Positions 7,087-14,839 of a stretch of DNA of 64,000 bases are shown piece by piece. Positions within the stretch are counted from its first letter, which is position 1. Each line of letters begins with the position of its first letter. Under the pieces are notes generated by a model. That model saw only the letters and a program-made list of their open reading frames with translations. It made no database searches and was not told the DNA's origin. A program made the position numbers and the translations under genes. The DNA comes from Cellvibrio sp. KY-YJ-3. GTDB lineage: Bacteria > Pseudomonadota > Gammaproteobacteria > Pseudomonadales > Cellvibrionaceae. The stretch is from positions 1,874,001-1,938,000 of the forward strand of contig NZ_CP031727.1 of NCBI RefSeq assembly GCF_008806955.1, read 5' to 3'.

Positions 7087-8766
7087 CTACTTGAGTTGTT
7101 CGTAAGCGACGACGCGATTACGGCCGGATGCTTTTGCGTTGTAGAGTGCTTCGTCGGCGCGTTGGATTACATCGGTTGCATTGATTTCCTCGGGGTGCCA
7201 ATAGCTGCTGCCGATACTCATGGTCATCTTCCCGATTTCAGGGAAGCTGGCTGACTCAATTGCACTGCGAATTTTTTCAGCAACGGTCATGACTTCGGCA
7301 GCGCTGGGCGCATTGGGCAGGATCACCACAAATTCTTCGCCACCATAACGTGCAACAAAATCAGTTGCGCGCGTCTGGCTGGTAATTAACCTAGCGATTT
7401 GTTGCAACACGGCATCACCCACCGGGTGACCATAGTTGTCGTTTACTTTTTTAAAGTGATCCGCATCGAGCAATAAAATAGAAAAGCCGCGCCCGGTGCG
7501 TTTGCCCATTTGCACATAATCCACCAATTTCTCGTCAAAGCGACGCCGGTTATTTATTCCTGTTAGGGGATCGGTAGTGGCTAAATGTTCCAATTGTTTA
7601 TTGGCGACGGCTAATGCATCGGTGCGCTGTAATACTTGTTGTTCCAGGGTTTGATTGAGTAATTCCAGTTCGCGCTCGCGTGTGAGCAGGGATTCTGTCA
7701 TGGACTGCATAGCGTTACTCAACTGCGCAACTTCACTCAGGCTGGTGTCGGTAGGATACCTAGGTGCGCTCGTATTATGTTTAATGCAGTGTGCGGCAGC
7801 GGCGAGTTGTTCAATCGGTTTACTGACGCTTTGTGCGAGCCGCCAAGCCAAGAGTGAAAATAAAATAACTGCAATCAATGCCAATACCAGAAAGCGGGCG
7901 TACATGGCATAAACGGGCGCGAGTGCATTTTCCAGCGGTTGGCGCACCACAATTCGCCAGCCAAAATTGGTTGTTGAATCTGCATCCACTAAAACCTGAC
8001 TGGTTAAATAACGGTGTCCGTCATCCCACATGGCGATGGAATAATTTTTAGTAAGCGGCAATTTTGTGGGAAGTTCGCTTACGCCTGCCAACGTTTGTGG
8101 ATAGAGCACATTGCCGCTGTTACTCACAATCAATATCTGTGTTTCACTATCGTTATTGCGGCGATTAATAATGGACTGCACGGTGGAGGTAACCCAATTC
8201 CAATGCGCGTGTGCGGCAACAACGCCAATTACCTTGCCATCACCGGTGCGAATGGGGGCTGCAAAGTCGATAAAGCGCAAAGGTTCATCGGTGTGAGTGT
8301 TGGGTAAAAGTTTGGCGAGTAACAGCGCTTCATGTACATCGCCACTGTAGACGTCTTTTAATCCGGCGATAAACCAGGGGCGCTGCGCTACAGATTGCCC
8401 TACGAGCATATTGTTGCTGGCTTGAACTACTGTACCAGTGGCGTCGGCCACACCCAGCCACGCAAATTCGCTGCGCAGTGTGCGGCGCCGTTCAAGTGAG
8501 GCGAGAATGTCCGGGCTGGTTAAATCGCCGCGTACAAAATGGGGCGCTTGGCTAAGCAATATAATTTCTATTTCACGTTCATGCAGGTTGGCGCCCAGCA
8601 GTTCGGCAGCGGCCACGGCTTGGGCGTGCACAGCTTCACCGGCATTAATTTTCATTTGGTTGGCCGTTATCCAGCCCGCATAAATACCTACGCTGAGAAG
8701 CGTAAACAGTGACAGCCCGCCAAACCACAAGGCCAGCCGCACTCTAAAGCTACTGTGTTTGAACAA
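7087..8766 (-). CDS. Membrane diguanylate cyclase with periplasmic Cache-like sensor, HAMP and GGDEF
   Basis: A 559-residue inner-membrane enzyme that makes c-di-GMP from two GTP. The N-terminal helix (about 10-32) and a second one (about 290-308, LVLALIAVILFSLLAW) enclose a periplasmic Cache-like sensor (WLGVADATGTVVQAS, RPWFIAGL). A HAMP region (KPIEQLAAAA) and a short coiled coil lead to a GGDEF domain. The active site reads RYGGEEF (GGEEF at about 475-479), and an RATD motif at about 466-469 has the spacing of the RxxD product-inhibition site, so the enzyme looks active and feedback controlled. It is monocistronic. Confidence 0.93.
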   Translation of the reverse strand: MFKHSSFRVRLALWFGGLSLFTLLSVGIYAGWITANQMKINAGEAVHAQAVAAAELLGANLHEREIEIILLSQAPHFVRGDLTSPDILASLERRRTLRSEFAWLGVADATGTVVQASNNMLVGQSVAQRPWFIAGLKDVYSGDVHEALLLAKLLPNTHTDEPLRFIDFAAPIRTGDGKVIGVVAAHAHWNWVTSTVQSIINRRNNDSETQILIVSNSGNVLYPQTLAGVSELPTKLPLTKNYSIAMWDDGHRYLTSQVLVDADSTTNFGWRIVVRQPLENALAPVYAMYARFLVLALIAVILFSLLAWRLAQSVSKPIEQLAAAAHCIKHNTSAPRYPTDTSLSEVAQLSNAMQSMTESLLTRERELELLNQTLEQQVLQRTDALAVANKQLEHLATTDPLTGINNRRRFDEKLVDYVQMGKRTGRGFSILLLDADHFKKVNDNYGHPVGDAVLQQIARLITSQTRATDFVARYGGEEFVVILPNAPSAAEVMTVAEKIRSAIESASFPEIGKMTMSIGSSYWHPEEINATDVIQRADEALYNAKASGRNRVVAYEQLK

Positions 8767-8873
8767 TTAGCATGCCTTGTCTGATTAAGTTGACGTCATA
8801 ATATACATTTTTAGCGCGGGTCTGGCAGTATCCTGCGTGGGAAATAAATCGCAACACATCACAGGAATAAATA

Positions 8874-9698
8874 ATGGAAGCGGTTCAGTTATTCGGGGCA
8901 AGTGTGCCGGTGGTGCCGCTGTTGTTACTGGCGGCGGGGTTGCTTATTGCACTGCTCGGTAAATTACTGCGCGCGCCGTTTGATGTGAGCGATGTTTTTT
9001 TAAAATTGGTGCTGGCAAGTTTTGTCATGGGGCGTGTGGTTTTTGTGCTGCTGCACCTTGATGCCTATCGCGATAATGGTTGGGCGGTGTTGGATATTCG
9101 TGATCGCGGTGTAGATATTTACGCGGCGCTGATTACGGCGGTTGTGTATCTCGCGTGGTTGGTTTATCGGCGCCCTGCGCAGCGGCGGTTGTTGTTGCAA
9201 ATAATATTGCCGGTAGCACTATTATCCGGTGGCAGTTATGTGTTGTTAAAAAGTTATTTGCGCCCGCCGTCTCTCTGGCCGGATTTAACCTTTGTAACAT
9301 TGGCAAATGAAACCCGTTCATCACAAACCGTCAGTTTGCAAACCGATGCGCAGCGCGAGTTTACGCTAGTGAATTTGTGGGCGACCTGGTGCCCGCCGTG
9401 TCACCGTGAAATGCCGGTATTAGCAGCAGCGCAACATGAGTTTCCGCAGGGGCAATTTATTTTGCTGAATCAAGGTGAATCGGCTGAGGTGGTGAGTGAA
9501 TATTTGTTGGAAAATAATTTGCAGTTTGAACAGGTGTGGTTGGATGCACAAAGTCAGTTCAGTCAATTTTCCGGTAATCGCGGTTTGCCACTCACACTGA
9601 TATACGACAAGCAGGGCAAATTAATTGATGGCCATGTGGGGCAGCTGTCGCGTGCAACGTTGATGGAAAAGTTATCGGGTTTTAAACCCAAAAAATAA
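8874..9698 (+). CDS. Lgt-like membrane domain fused to TlpA-type thioredoxin
   Basis: A 274-residue inner-membrane thiol-disulfide protein. Residues 1 to about 125 carry four hydrophobic segments resembling a shortened prolipoprotein diacylglyceryl transferase fold (MGRVVFVLLHLDAY, DRGVDIYAALITAVVYL). Residues about 135-274 are a TlpA/ResA thioredoxin domain facing the periplasm with the redox motif WATWCPPCH (Cys173, Cys176) and the cis-Pro region GNRGLPLTLIYD. The membrane part lacks enough of Lgt to expect lipid transfer. It may feed or accept electrons for a periplasmic disulfide pathway. It is monocistronic and convergent with the flavin oxidoreductase, with a hairpin between them. Confidence 0.85.
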   Translation: MEAVQLFGASVPVVPLLLLAAGLLIALLGKLLRAPFDVSDVFLKLVLASFVMGRVVFVLLHLDAYRDNGWAVLDIRDRGVDIYAALITAVVYLAWLVYRRPAQRRLLLQIILPVALLSGGSYVLLKSYLRPPSLWPDLTFVTLANETRSSQTVSLQTDAQREFTLVNLWATWCPPCHREMPVLAAAQHEFPQGQFILLNQGESAEVVSEYLLENNLQFEQVWLDAQSQFSQFSGNRGLPLTLIYDKQGKLIDGHVGQLSRATLMEKLSGFKPKK

Positions 9699-9722
9699 CC
9701 TGTTGCTTAACGCTGTTAATCT

Positions 9723-9757
9723 CCCCTCAGCCTCAGGTTGTAAATGAAGGCTGGGGG
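9723..9757. terminator. Bidirectional hairpin between convergent genes
   Basis: CCCCTCAGCCT pairs with AGGCTGGGGG across a 14-base loop with one mismatch. It sits between the 3' ends of the TlpA-like and OYE-like genes and is followed by only a weak T run, so termination strength is uncertain. Confidence 0.55.
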
Positions 9758-9781
9758 ATTTATCCGTATCGCCACAAAAAA

Positions 9782-10879
9782 TTATTCGGTGCGATAACGC
9801 TCCAGCCAATGAGCATAGGGTGCAGGTAAAACCCACGCGGATTTTTCTACGCCCAATTCTTTCGCCGCAAAATACGGCCAGTGTGGGTTGGCCAAATGCG
9901 GGCGACCAATCATCACGAGATCCAATTGTTTATTGGCGATGGCCTGCTCAGCCAATTGCGGTGTGCTGAAACCCCAGGCGGAGGCCACGGGCATATCGGC
10001 TTGGTTGCGCACTTGCTCGGCGATGGGCGCAAGAAACGCCGGTGCCCAAGGGATGTTGGCATTGGGTGTGGAGAAGCCGACGCTCACACTCAACATATCC
10101 AAACCATTTTTGCGCAATTGTTGGGTGAGTTCGATGGATTCAGCGAGAGTTTGTTCATCGCGACCATCGTATTCGATGACACCAAAACGTGCGGTGAGCG
10201 GTAAATTTTGTGGCCAGACGTTGCGTACAGCAGCGAGCGTTTCCAATAAAAAACGGCTGCGGTTTTCCAGGCTGCCGCCGTATTCATCGGTGCGTTGATT
10301 GGCGTGGGTGGAGAAAAAACTTTGCGCCAAATAACCGTGGGCAAAATGCAATTCCAACCATTCAAAACCGGCGGCGCGTGCACGTTGTGCGGCAGCGGCA
10401 AAATCGGCAGTCACGCGCTGGATATCGGCAACAGACATTTCCTGCGGCACTTTGTCTAAATCGCCACCAAAGGCAATTGCCGAGGGTGAAATGGTTTGCC
10501 AGCCGCGTGCGTCGCCTTCGGCAATATGATCATCACCTTCCCAGGGGCGATTGGCACTGGCTTTGCGGCCAGCGTGAGCAATCTGGATTCCCGGCACTGC
10601 ACCGGCTTTTTTAATAGCCGCAGCAATTTGTGCAAGGCCCGCGATATGTTCATCGCTCCACAATCCGAGGCAGTTAGGAGAAATACGCCCTTCAGGCGAT
10701 ACACCGGTTGCCTCCACAATCACCAAACCTGCACCGCCGCGCGCAATACTGCTGTAGTGGGCGAGGTGCCAATCGTTGCTGAAGCCGTCGGTGGCCATGT
10801 ATTGGCACATGGGCGGTACGGCGATGCGGTTGCGCAATTCAATATCTTTAAGTTTAAAACGGCTAAAAAGAGCGGACAT
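9782..10879 (-). CDS. NADH:flavin oxidoreductase, Old Yellow Enzyme (YqjM-type)
   Basis: A 365-residue FMN ene-reductase reducing activated C=C bonds with NAD(P)H. The ATG at 10879 is preceded by GGAG at good spacing; the longer frame to 10915 adds residues with no family match. The thermophilic-like/YqjM subclass is shown by Cys25 in VPPMCQYMA, by QIAHAGRKAS, by the LELHFAHGYLAQSFFS block and by MIGRPHLANPHWPYFAA near the C-terminus. A LysR regulator lies directly upstream on the same strand with a 135-bp gap and may control it. Confidence 0.93.
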   Translation of the reverse strand: MSALFSRFKLKDIELRNRIAVPPMCQYMATDGFSNDWHLAHYSSIARGGAGLVIVEATGVSPEGRISPNCLGLWSDEHIAGLAQIAAAIKKAGAVPGIQIAHAGRKASANRPWEGDDHIAEGDARGWQTISPSAIAFGGDLDKVPQEMSVADIQRVTADFAAAAQRARAAGFEWLELHFAHGYLAQSFFSTHANQRTDEYGGSLENRSRFLLETLAAVRNVWPQNLPLTARFGVIEYDGRDEQTLAESIELTQQLRKNGLDMLSVSVGFSTPNANIPWAPAFLAPIAEQVRNQADMPVASAWGFSTPQLAEQAIANKQLDLVMIGRPHLANPHWPYFAAKELGVEKSAWVLPAPYAHWLERYRTE

Positions 10880-11014
10880 GAGTTTCTCCAGGCTAAAACA
10901 CTTTCCCCGAATCACGAGGCTTGGCGCCTAGAGTAATGGCTGGCGAGATATAAAAATAATCAGCTTTTATTATCTACGTCATAAGCTGAGCTTATGAGTG
11001 GGGCCGCTACCGAT

Positions 11015-11911
11015 TTACACCGCAAACAGTTCAAACAATAAATCGCGAATCCAGCGGTGCGCCGGGTCTTTGTGGGTGCGTTCATGCCATGCGGCGACCA
11101 GTGTAAAACCTTCAACCAGCAGCGGAGTTTCTTGTGTTGCTAATCCATCGAGGTGTTCGACCAACCGTTTCGGAACCACGGAAATCAAGTCGCTGGCGCG
11201 GACGATATTGGTCATCACCAAAAAGGATTTTACCGAGAGCATTACTTGCCGCTCGCGCCCGATTTTTGCCAAGGCTTCGTCAGTCGCGCCACTAAAGCAG
11301 CCGCCGTTGTAGGAGAAAAGTGCGTGTTCGAGGCGGCAGAATTCATCGAGAGATAAGGTTTTTTTTGCGGCGGGATGTTCATTGCGCATTACGCACACAT
11401 ATTCTTCGTCGAACAAGCGGCGTGCATGCAAATCCGGTGGGCTATTTGCCGGGCTCAACAGAACCAGTTGCAGATCGCCGCGTTCCAACTGCGCCTGCAA
11501 ACTTTCGTTTTCAATGGGGAGTAGTGCCACGCGAATATTGGGTGCGCGCTTTTTCAGCTCCAACACAAAGGGCACAGCAACCGCTTGCAAGGCATAGTCG
11601 GTCGCGGCTATCGATAAGGTCAGCCGTGCTGTGAGCGGATCAAATTCGGTGGCTGTGAGTAATACAGCAATTTCCGCTAGCACCTTTTTGACTGGTGCGG
11701 CTAATTCCAGCGCACGTTGCGTGGGCACTATGCCGCGCTGGGAGCGCACAAATAAGGGGTCATTAAAGCTCTCACGCAAGCGAGTCAGCATGCCGCTCAT
11801 CGCCGGTTGGGTTAGCGACAGCCTCGCCGCCGCCCGCGTCACATTGCGCTCATCCAACAGTGCATCCAATGCTTTTAATAAATTCAAATCAACGGTTTTT
11901 ATATCGCGCAT
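11015..11911 (-). CDS. LysR-family transcriptional regulator
   Basis: A 298-residue regulator with an N-terminal winged helix-turn-helix (about residues 8-67, AAARLSLTQPAMSGMLTRLR) and a LysR substrate-binding domain (about 92-295). The start, VDLNLLKALDALLDERNVTRAA, is typical of the NodD/NahR-like branch that senses aromatic or other small ligands. It reads toward the Old Yellow Enzyme gene, a plausible target. The inducer cannot be told from sequence. Confidence 0.9.
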   Translation of the reverse strand: MRDIKTVDLNLLKALDALLDERNVTRAAARLSLTQPAMSGMLTRLRESFNDPLFVRSQRGIVPTQRALELAAPVKKVLAEIAVLLTATEFDPLTARLTLSIAATDYALQAVAVPFVLELKKRAPNIRVALLPIENESLQAQLERGDLQLVLLSPANSPPDLHARRLFDEEYVCVMRNEHPAAKKTLSLDEFCRLEHALFSYNGGCFSGATDEALAKIGRERQVMLSVKSFLVMTNIVRASDLISVVPKRLVEHLDGLATQETPLLVEGFTLVAAWHERTHKDPAHRWIRDLLFELFAV

Positions 11912-12135
11912 GGGGTTGGTGCTCGTGGGCGTTCGTCGGGTGTGGTTGGCGGGGAAGTGGTTTTGTTATATCCCAGCCCCCGTTTTTGTGCAATTAATGC
12001 CAGCGAGAATACTTGGCGTTGTTAAAAAAACAGTAACAAATCCTTCATATACTCAATGCCTGAAGATTCGGCTTGGTTATTGCTGTAAAGATCGAGTTAT
12101 TTATTGTTACCCGGAGAACCGCTGAAAATACACTT

Positions 12136-12206
12136 TTGTCATGCTCGCGAACGCGGGTACCCATAACAATCGGCAGTATGGGTTCCTGCTTGCACAGGAA
12201 TGACAA
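12136..12206. repeat. 71-bp imperfect palindrome, MITE/REP-like
   Basis: The element begins TTGTCAT and ends ATGACAA. The arms (TTGTCATGCTCGCGAACGCG, then GGTACCCAT, against ATGGGTTCCTG, then CACAGGAATGACAA) pair imperfectly over about 29 bases around a short centre. A half-size relative lies at 3861-3889. Such GTCATTCC...GGAATGAC elements are commonly dispersed in gammaproteobacterial intergenic DNA. The rest of the 325-bp gap 11912-12236 holds the LysR promoter region and nothing else I can identify. Confidence 0.65.
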
Positions 12207-12236
12207 ATAATTTATTGCAAATAAGAAGGAAAAAAC

Positions 12237-12866
12237 GTGCCTGAACTTATCGCTCCGCCCGCGAAACATACGCTTGGTGCTTACGGTGTTTGGTTGTTTA
12301 CCGACAAGCACCCGACCCTGAAGAAGATTAAAAAGCAAGTGACGCCCAGTGTGCACGGTGATCGCCATTGGGATTCCAGTTATCTGTTGATGGATTATTT
12401 TACCGAGCATCGCCCGCGCAAAAATACCCGGGTGTTGGATGTGGGCTGCGGCTGGGGGCCAACGTCGATTTTCTTCGCGCGTAAAGGCTGCAAGGTGACG
12501 GGCATGGATGTGGATAACGATGTGTTTCCGTTTTTAGAGGCCCAGGCCGATTTGAACGAGGTGAAAATTCAAAAGTTAATCTGCTCCATGAAGCAGATGA
12601 AAAAAAAGGATTTGGAAAATTACGATGTGATCGTGGGCGGTGATATTTGTTTTTGGGATGAACTGGCCGATGAGTGGTTTGCCATGCTCAAACGTGCCAC
12701 TGCCGCCGGGGTAAAAAAGCTGGTGCTGGCCGACCCTGGCCGTCAGCCATTTTTGGACTTGATTGATAAGTGCGATAAAAAATGGCCCACCGAACATTTG
12801 ATTTGGCTGGCGCTGCAGCCGAAAAAATTTGAAGGCAGTTTGATGATTGTGACCTTGAACGACTGA
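12237..12866 (+). CDS. Class I SAM-dependent methyltransferase
   Basis: A 209-residue Rossmann methyltransferase. The start is GTG at 12237, preceded by AAGAAGGA at good spacing. Motif I is RVLDVGCGWGPTS (about 65-77), followed by VTGMDVDNDVF at the end of strand 2 and the DVIVGGDICFWDEL acidic block after strand 4, as in the METTL/NNMT-like group that methylates proteins or small molecules. The substrate is unknown. A palindromic repeat sits just upstream. Confidence 0.85.
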   Translation: MPELIAPPAKHTLGAYGVWLFTDKHPTLKKIKKQVTPSVHGDRHWDSSYLLMDYFTEHRPRKNTRVLDVGCGWGPTSIFFARKGCKVTGMDVDNDVFPFLEAQADLNEVKIQKLICSMKQMKKKDLENYDVIVGGDICFWDELADEWFAMLKRATAAGVKKLVLADPGRQPFLDLIDKCDKKWPTEHLIWLALQPKKFEGSLMIVTLND

Positions 12867-12960
12867 TGGGGTTACACTGGCGGGGTGGCAGTGCTGCTCC
12901 CGTCGCTGGTGAGAAAACTGCCCGCTATGTCAGCTTCTCGCCAGAGGTCATTGCAGCGCA

Positions 12961-14115
12961 ATGCAAGAGTTTTATACCAAAGTATTTATCAGTGGCATGT
13001 GTTTGCTATTGCTCAGCCTGCTGCTTGGCTACGCTTGTGTCAGCCGCACCTACCTTTATTTGCCTTTAGTGCCCGCTGGTCAAAGCGAGTTGATCTGGCG
13101 GGCGGTGCCACGCACCGATGTGGAGGATGGCGGTGAGTCATCGGTCACTATCAACGATGAACAATTCAGCCTGAGTTTTGATTTCACCGTCGTCAAAAAA
13201 GCCCAATACCCCTACGCCGAAGTTGCCCTGGAATTTACCGATGCCGCCGGCGCGCCGACATGGGTTGATTTAACCGCTTATGATTCCCTCTCGTTCAACG
13301 TGAAATGTTCACCCGCCAATACCATGCTGATGAGTGTGTTGACCTTTGAGGAGGGGGTGACGGTTGCCGACGATCTGGTGACTTATCGTGCGCCCTCGGC
13401 GTTTTTCTCTTGCAATCAAGCTTGGTCGCGCATTGCGGTGGATCTCACGCACCTTGAAACACCGCAATGGTGGTTTGACTTGCACAAGCTCGACTTGGCG
13501 CAGCAGGCCTACCGGCTCAACCGGGTGCCGCGCATCGCCTTTGGTAGTACCTTCCAAACTCCTGCCGATACCCAGGTGAGCGTGCTGTTAAACAACATCA
13601 CCCTCTGTGGCCGCGATTGGCGCTACCTGTATTTTCTGGCGGTTTTTTTGCTGTTGGCATGGGGTGGTTATGGTTTCTGGTTGCTCAAGCAATACACCCG
13701 GAGTTTGGTGGCGAGCCTGGCCGATAAACAGCAGCGCGACAGACCCTTAATCGCCTATCAACAATTGTCAGTAGAGCCGCTGAGGGATAAAGAAAAAACG
13801 GCTATTTTGCATTTTATGGCTACCCGCTATGCGGATGCCGAATTGGATTTGGATGCGATGGTGGAGGCAATCACAATTAGCCGCGCCAAGATCAACGATA
13901 TTCTCAAAGCCGAATTGGGTTATACCTTTACCAGCTATTTGAACAAGCTGCGGTTAACCGAAGCGGCGCGCCTGCTTGCCGAAAAGCCCGAGGCCAATGT
14001 GGGCGAGATCGCCAATTCCGTGGGTTATAAAAATGTGTCTTACTTCAACAAGCTGTTCAAGGAAGAGTACGGCTGTACCCCCAAAACCTTTAAGAGCGTT
14101 TGTAAAAAAACGTAA
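12961..14115 (+). CDS. Membrane-anchored AraC-family regulator with periplasmic sensor domain
   Basis: A 384-residue protein with an unusual layout: a transmembrane segment (about 8-28), a periplasmic beta-sandwich-like region (about 35-215) resembling carbohydrate-binding folds (YDSLSFNVKCSP, FGSTFQTPADTQVSVLLNNI), a second transmembrane helix (about 221-243) and a cytoplasmic C-terminal AraC DNA-binding domain (about 285-384, VGEIANSVGYKNVSYFNKLF). It could couple an extracytoplasmic ligand directly to transcription. Neighbours are a hotdog protein and a GH43 hydrolase, so a sugar signal is plausible. No clear ribosome site precedes the ATG. Confidence 0.85.
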   Translation: MQEFYTKVFISGMCLLLLSLLLGYACVSRTYLYLPLVPAGQSELIWRAVPRTDVEDGGESSVTINDEQFSLSFDFTVVKKAQYPYAEVALEFTDAAGAPTWVDLTAYDSLSFNVKCSPANTMLMSVLTFEEGVTVADDLVTYRAPSAFFSCNQAWSRIAVDLTHLETPQWWFDLHKLDLAQQAYRLNRVPRIAFGSTFQTPADTQVSVLLNNITLCGRDWRYLYFLAVFLLLAWGGYGFWLLKQYTRSLVASLADKQQRDRPLIAYQQLSVEPLRDKEKTAILHFMATRYADAELDLDAMVEAITISRAKINDILKAELGYTFTSYLNKLRLTEAARLLAEKPEANVGEIANSVGYKNVSYFNKLFKEEYGCTPKTFKSVCKKT

Positions 14116-14203
14116 GTGAGCAGCGGCAAAATTAACAATAAAATAAAAAATATTTCTACTTTTGCTATCCGATAGCAATGTTAGGTAAAGCGTCCCCACC
14201 CGC

Positions 14204-14220
14204 TGTAAGCGCTGATTACA
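14204..14220. promoter_or_regulatory. Candidate operator TGTAA-N7-TTACA
   Basis: A perfect interrupted palindrome, TGTAAGCGCTGATTACA, 40 bp before the hotdog gene and downstream of the membrane AraC gene. A related TGTAAGCGCT stands at about 1414 in the gap between the transglycosylase and the phosphatase. The cognate regulator is unknown; the GCGCT core recalls LacI-type operators. Confidence 0.4.
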
Positions 14221-14260
14221 CTGGGTTTACCTACTGGGCAACCTGATAAGAATTGTAGTT

Positions 14261-14713
14261 ATGCGTGAGCTGCCAGATTGCATTAAACCCCTTCTGCTTA
14301 ACCATTCGGCCAATCTCTTTTTTGCCATTCGTGTCATTGATTACGAGGCGGGCAGCGTTAGCCTGAACCTGGAGTTGCGCACGGAATTTGCCAAGGCCAG
14401 TTACACCACCAGTGCGCTGGGTTGTGCATTGGATTGCATTGCCCGTATGGCCGGTCACGAGGTGCTGGGCTATTGCGCGGCCTCCGAATTTGAAGTCAGT
14501 TTTCACGATGGTTCGCTGGCGCAGCAATTTGTGGCGACGGCGACGGTGGAGTCTGTGGATAACCGATATGCCTCTTACAGCGGTCGTATCTATGCCGTGG
14601 ATAAACAACACAATCGCTTGGTGGCCAATGCCAGCGGCACTCTCACTCGCATGAAAAATAACATCGCCTTGATTGCGGATCACCGCGTCTTGCATGGCGC
14701 TCACGTCAGTTAA
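14261..14713 (+). CDS. PaaI/YiiD-like hotdog-fold thioesterase
   Basis: A 150-residue single-domain protein with the hotdog pattern: a long central helix region (SYTTSALGCALDCIARMAGH) followed by strands EFEVSFHDGSLAQQFVATAT and the mixed YSGRIYAVD block and VANASGTLTRMK end. Family members hydrolyse acyl-CoA thioesters; the particular acyl group cannot be inferred. It lies after a candidate operator and just before the GH43 gene, with no overlap. Confidence 0.7.
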   Translation: MRELPDCIKPLLLNHSANLFFAIRVIDYEAGSVSLNLELRTEFAKASYTTSALGCALDCIARMAGHEVLGYCAASEFEVSFHDGSLAQQFVATATVESVDNRYASYSGRIYAVDKQHNRLVANASGTLTRMKNNIALIADHRVLHGAHVS

Positions 14714-14839
14714 GTTTCCGCGCAGCATTTCTGCTGCGCGATTGTTCATTCCGCCATTGTTTATTCCGTCATTTACAGCAATGCGCGGCTCACACCCATT
14801 CGCTACTTCTACCAATCCGCTACGCACGGGAGTTACACC

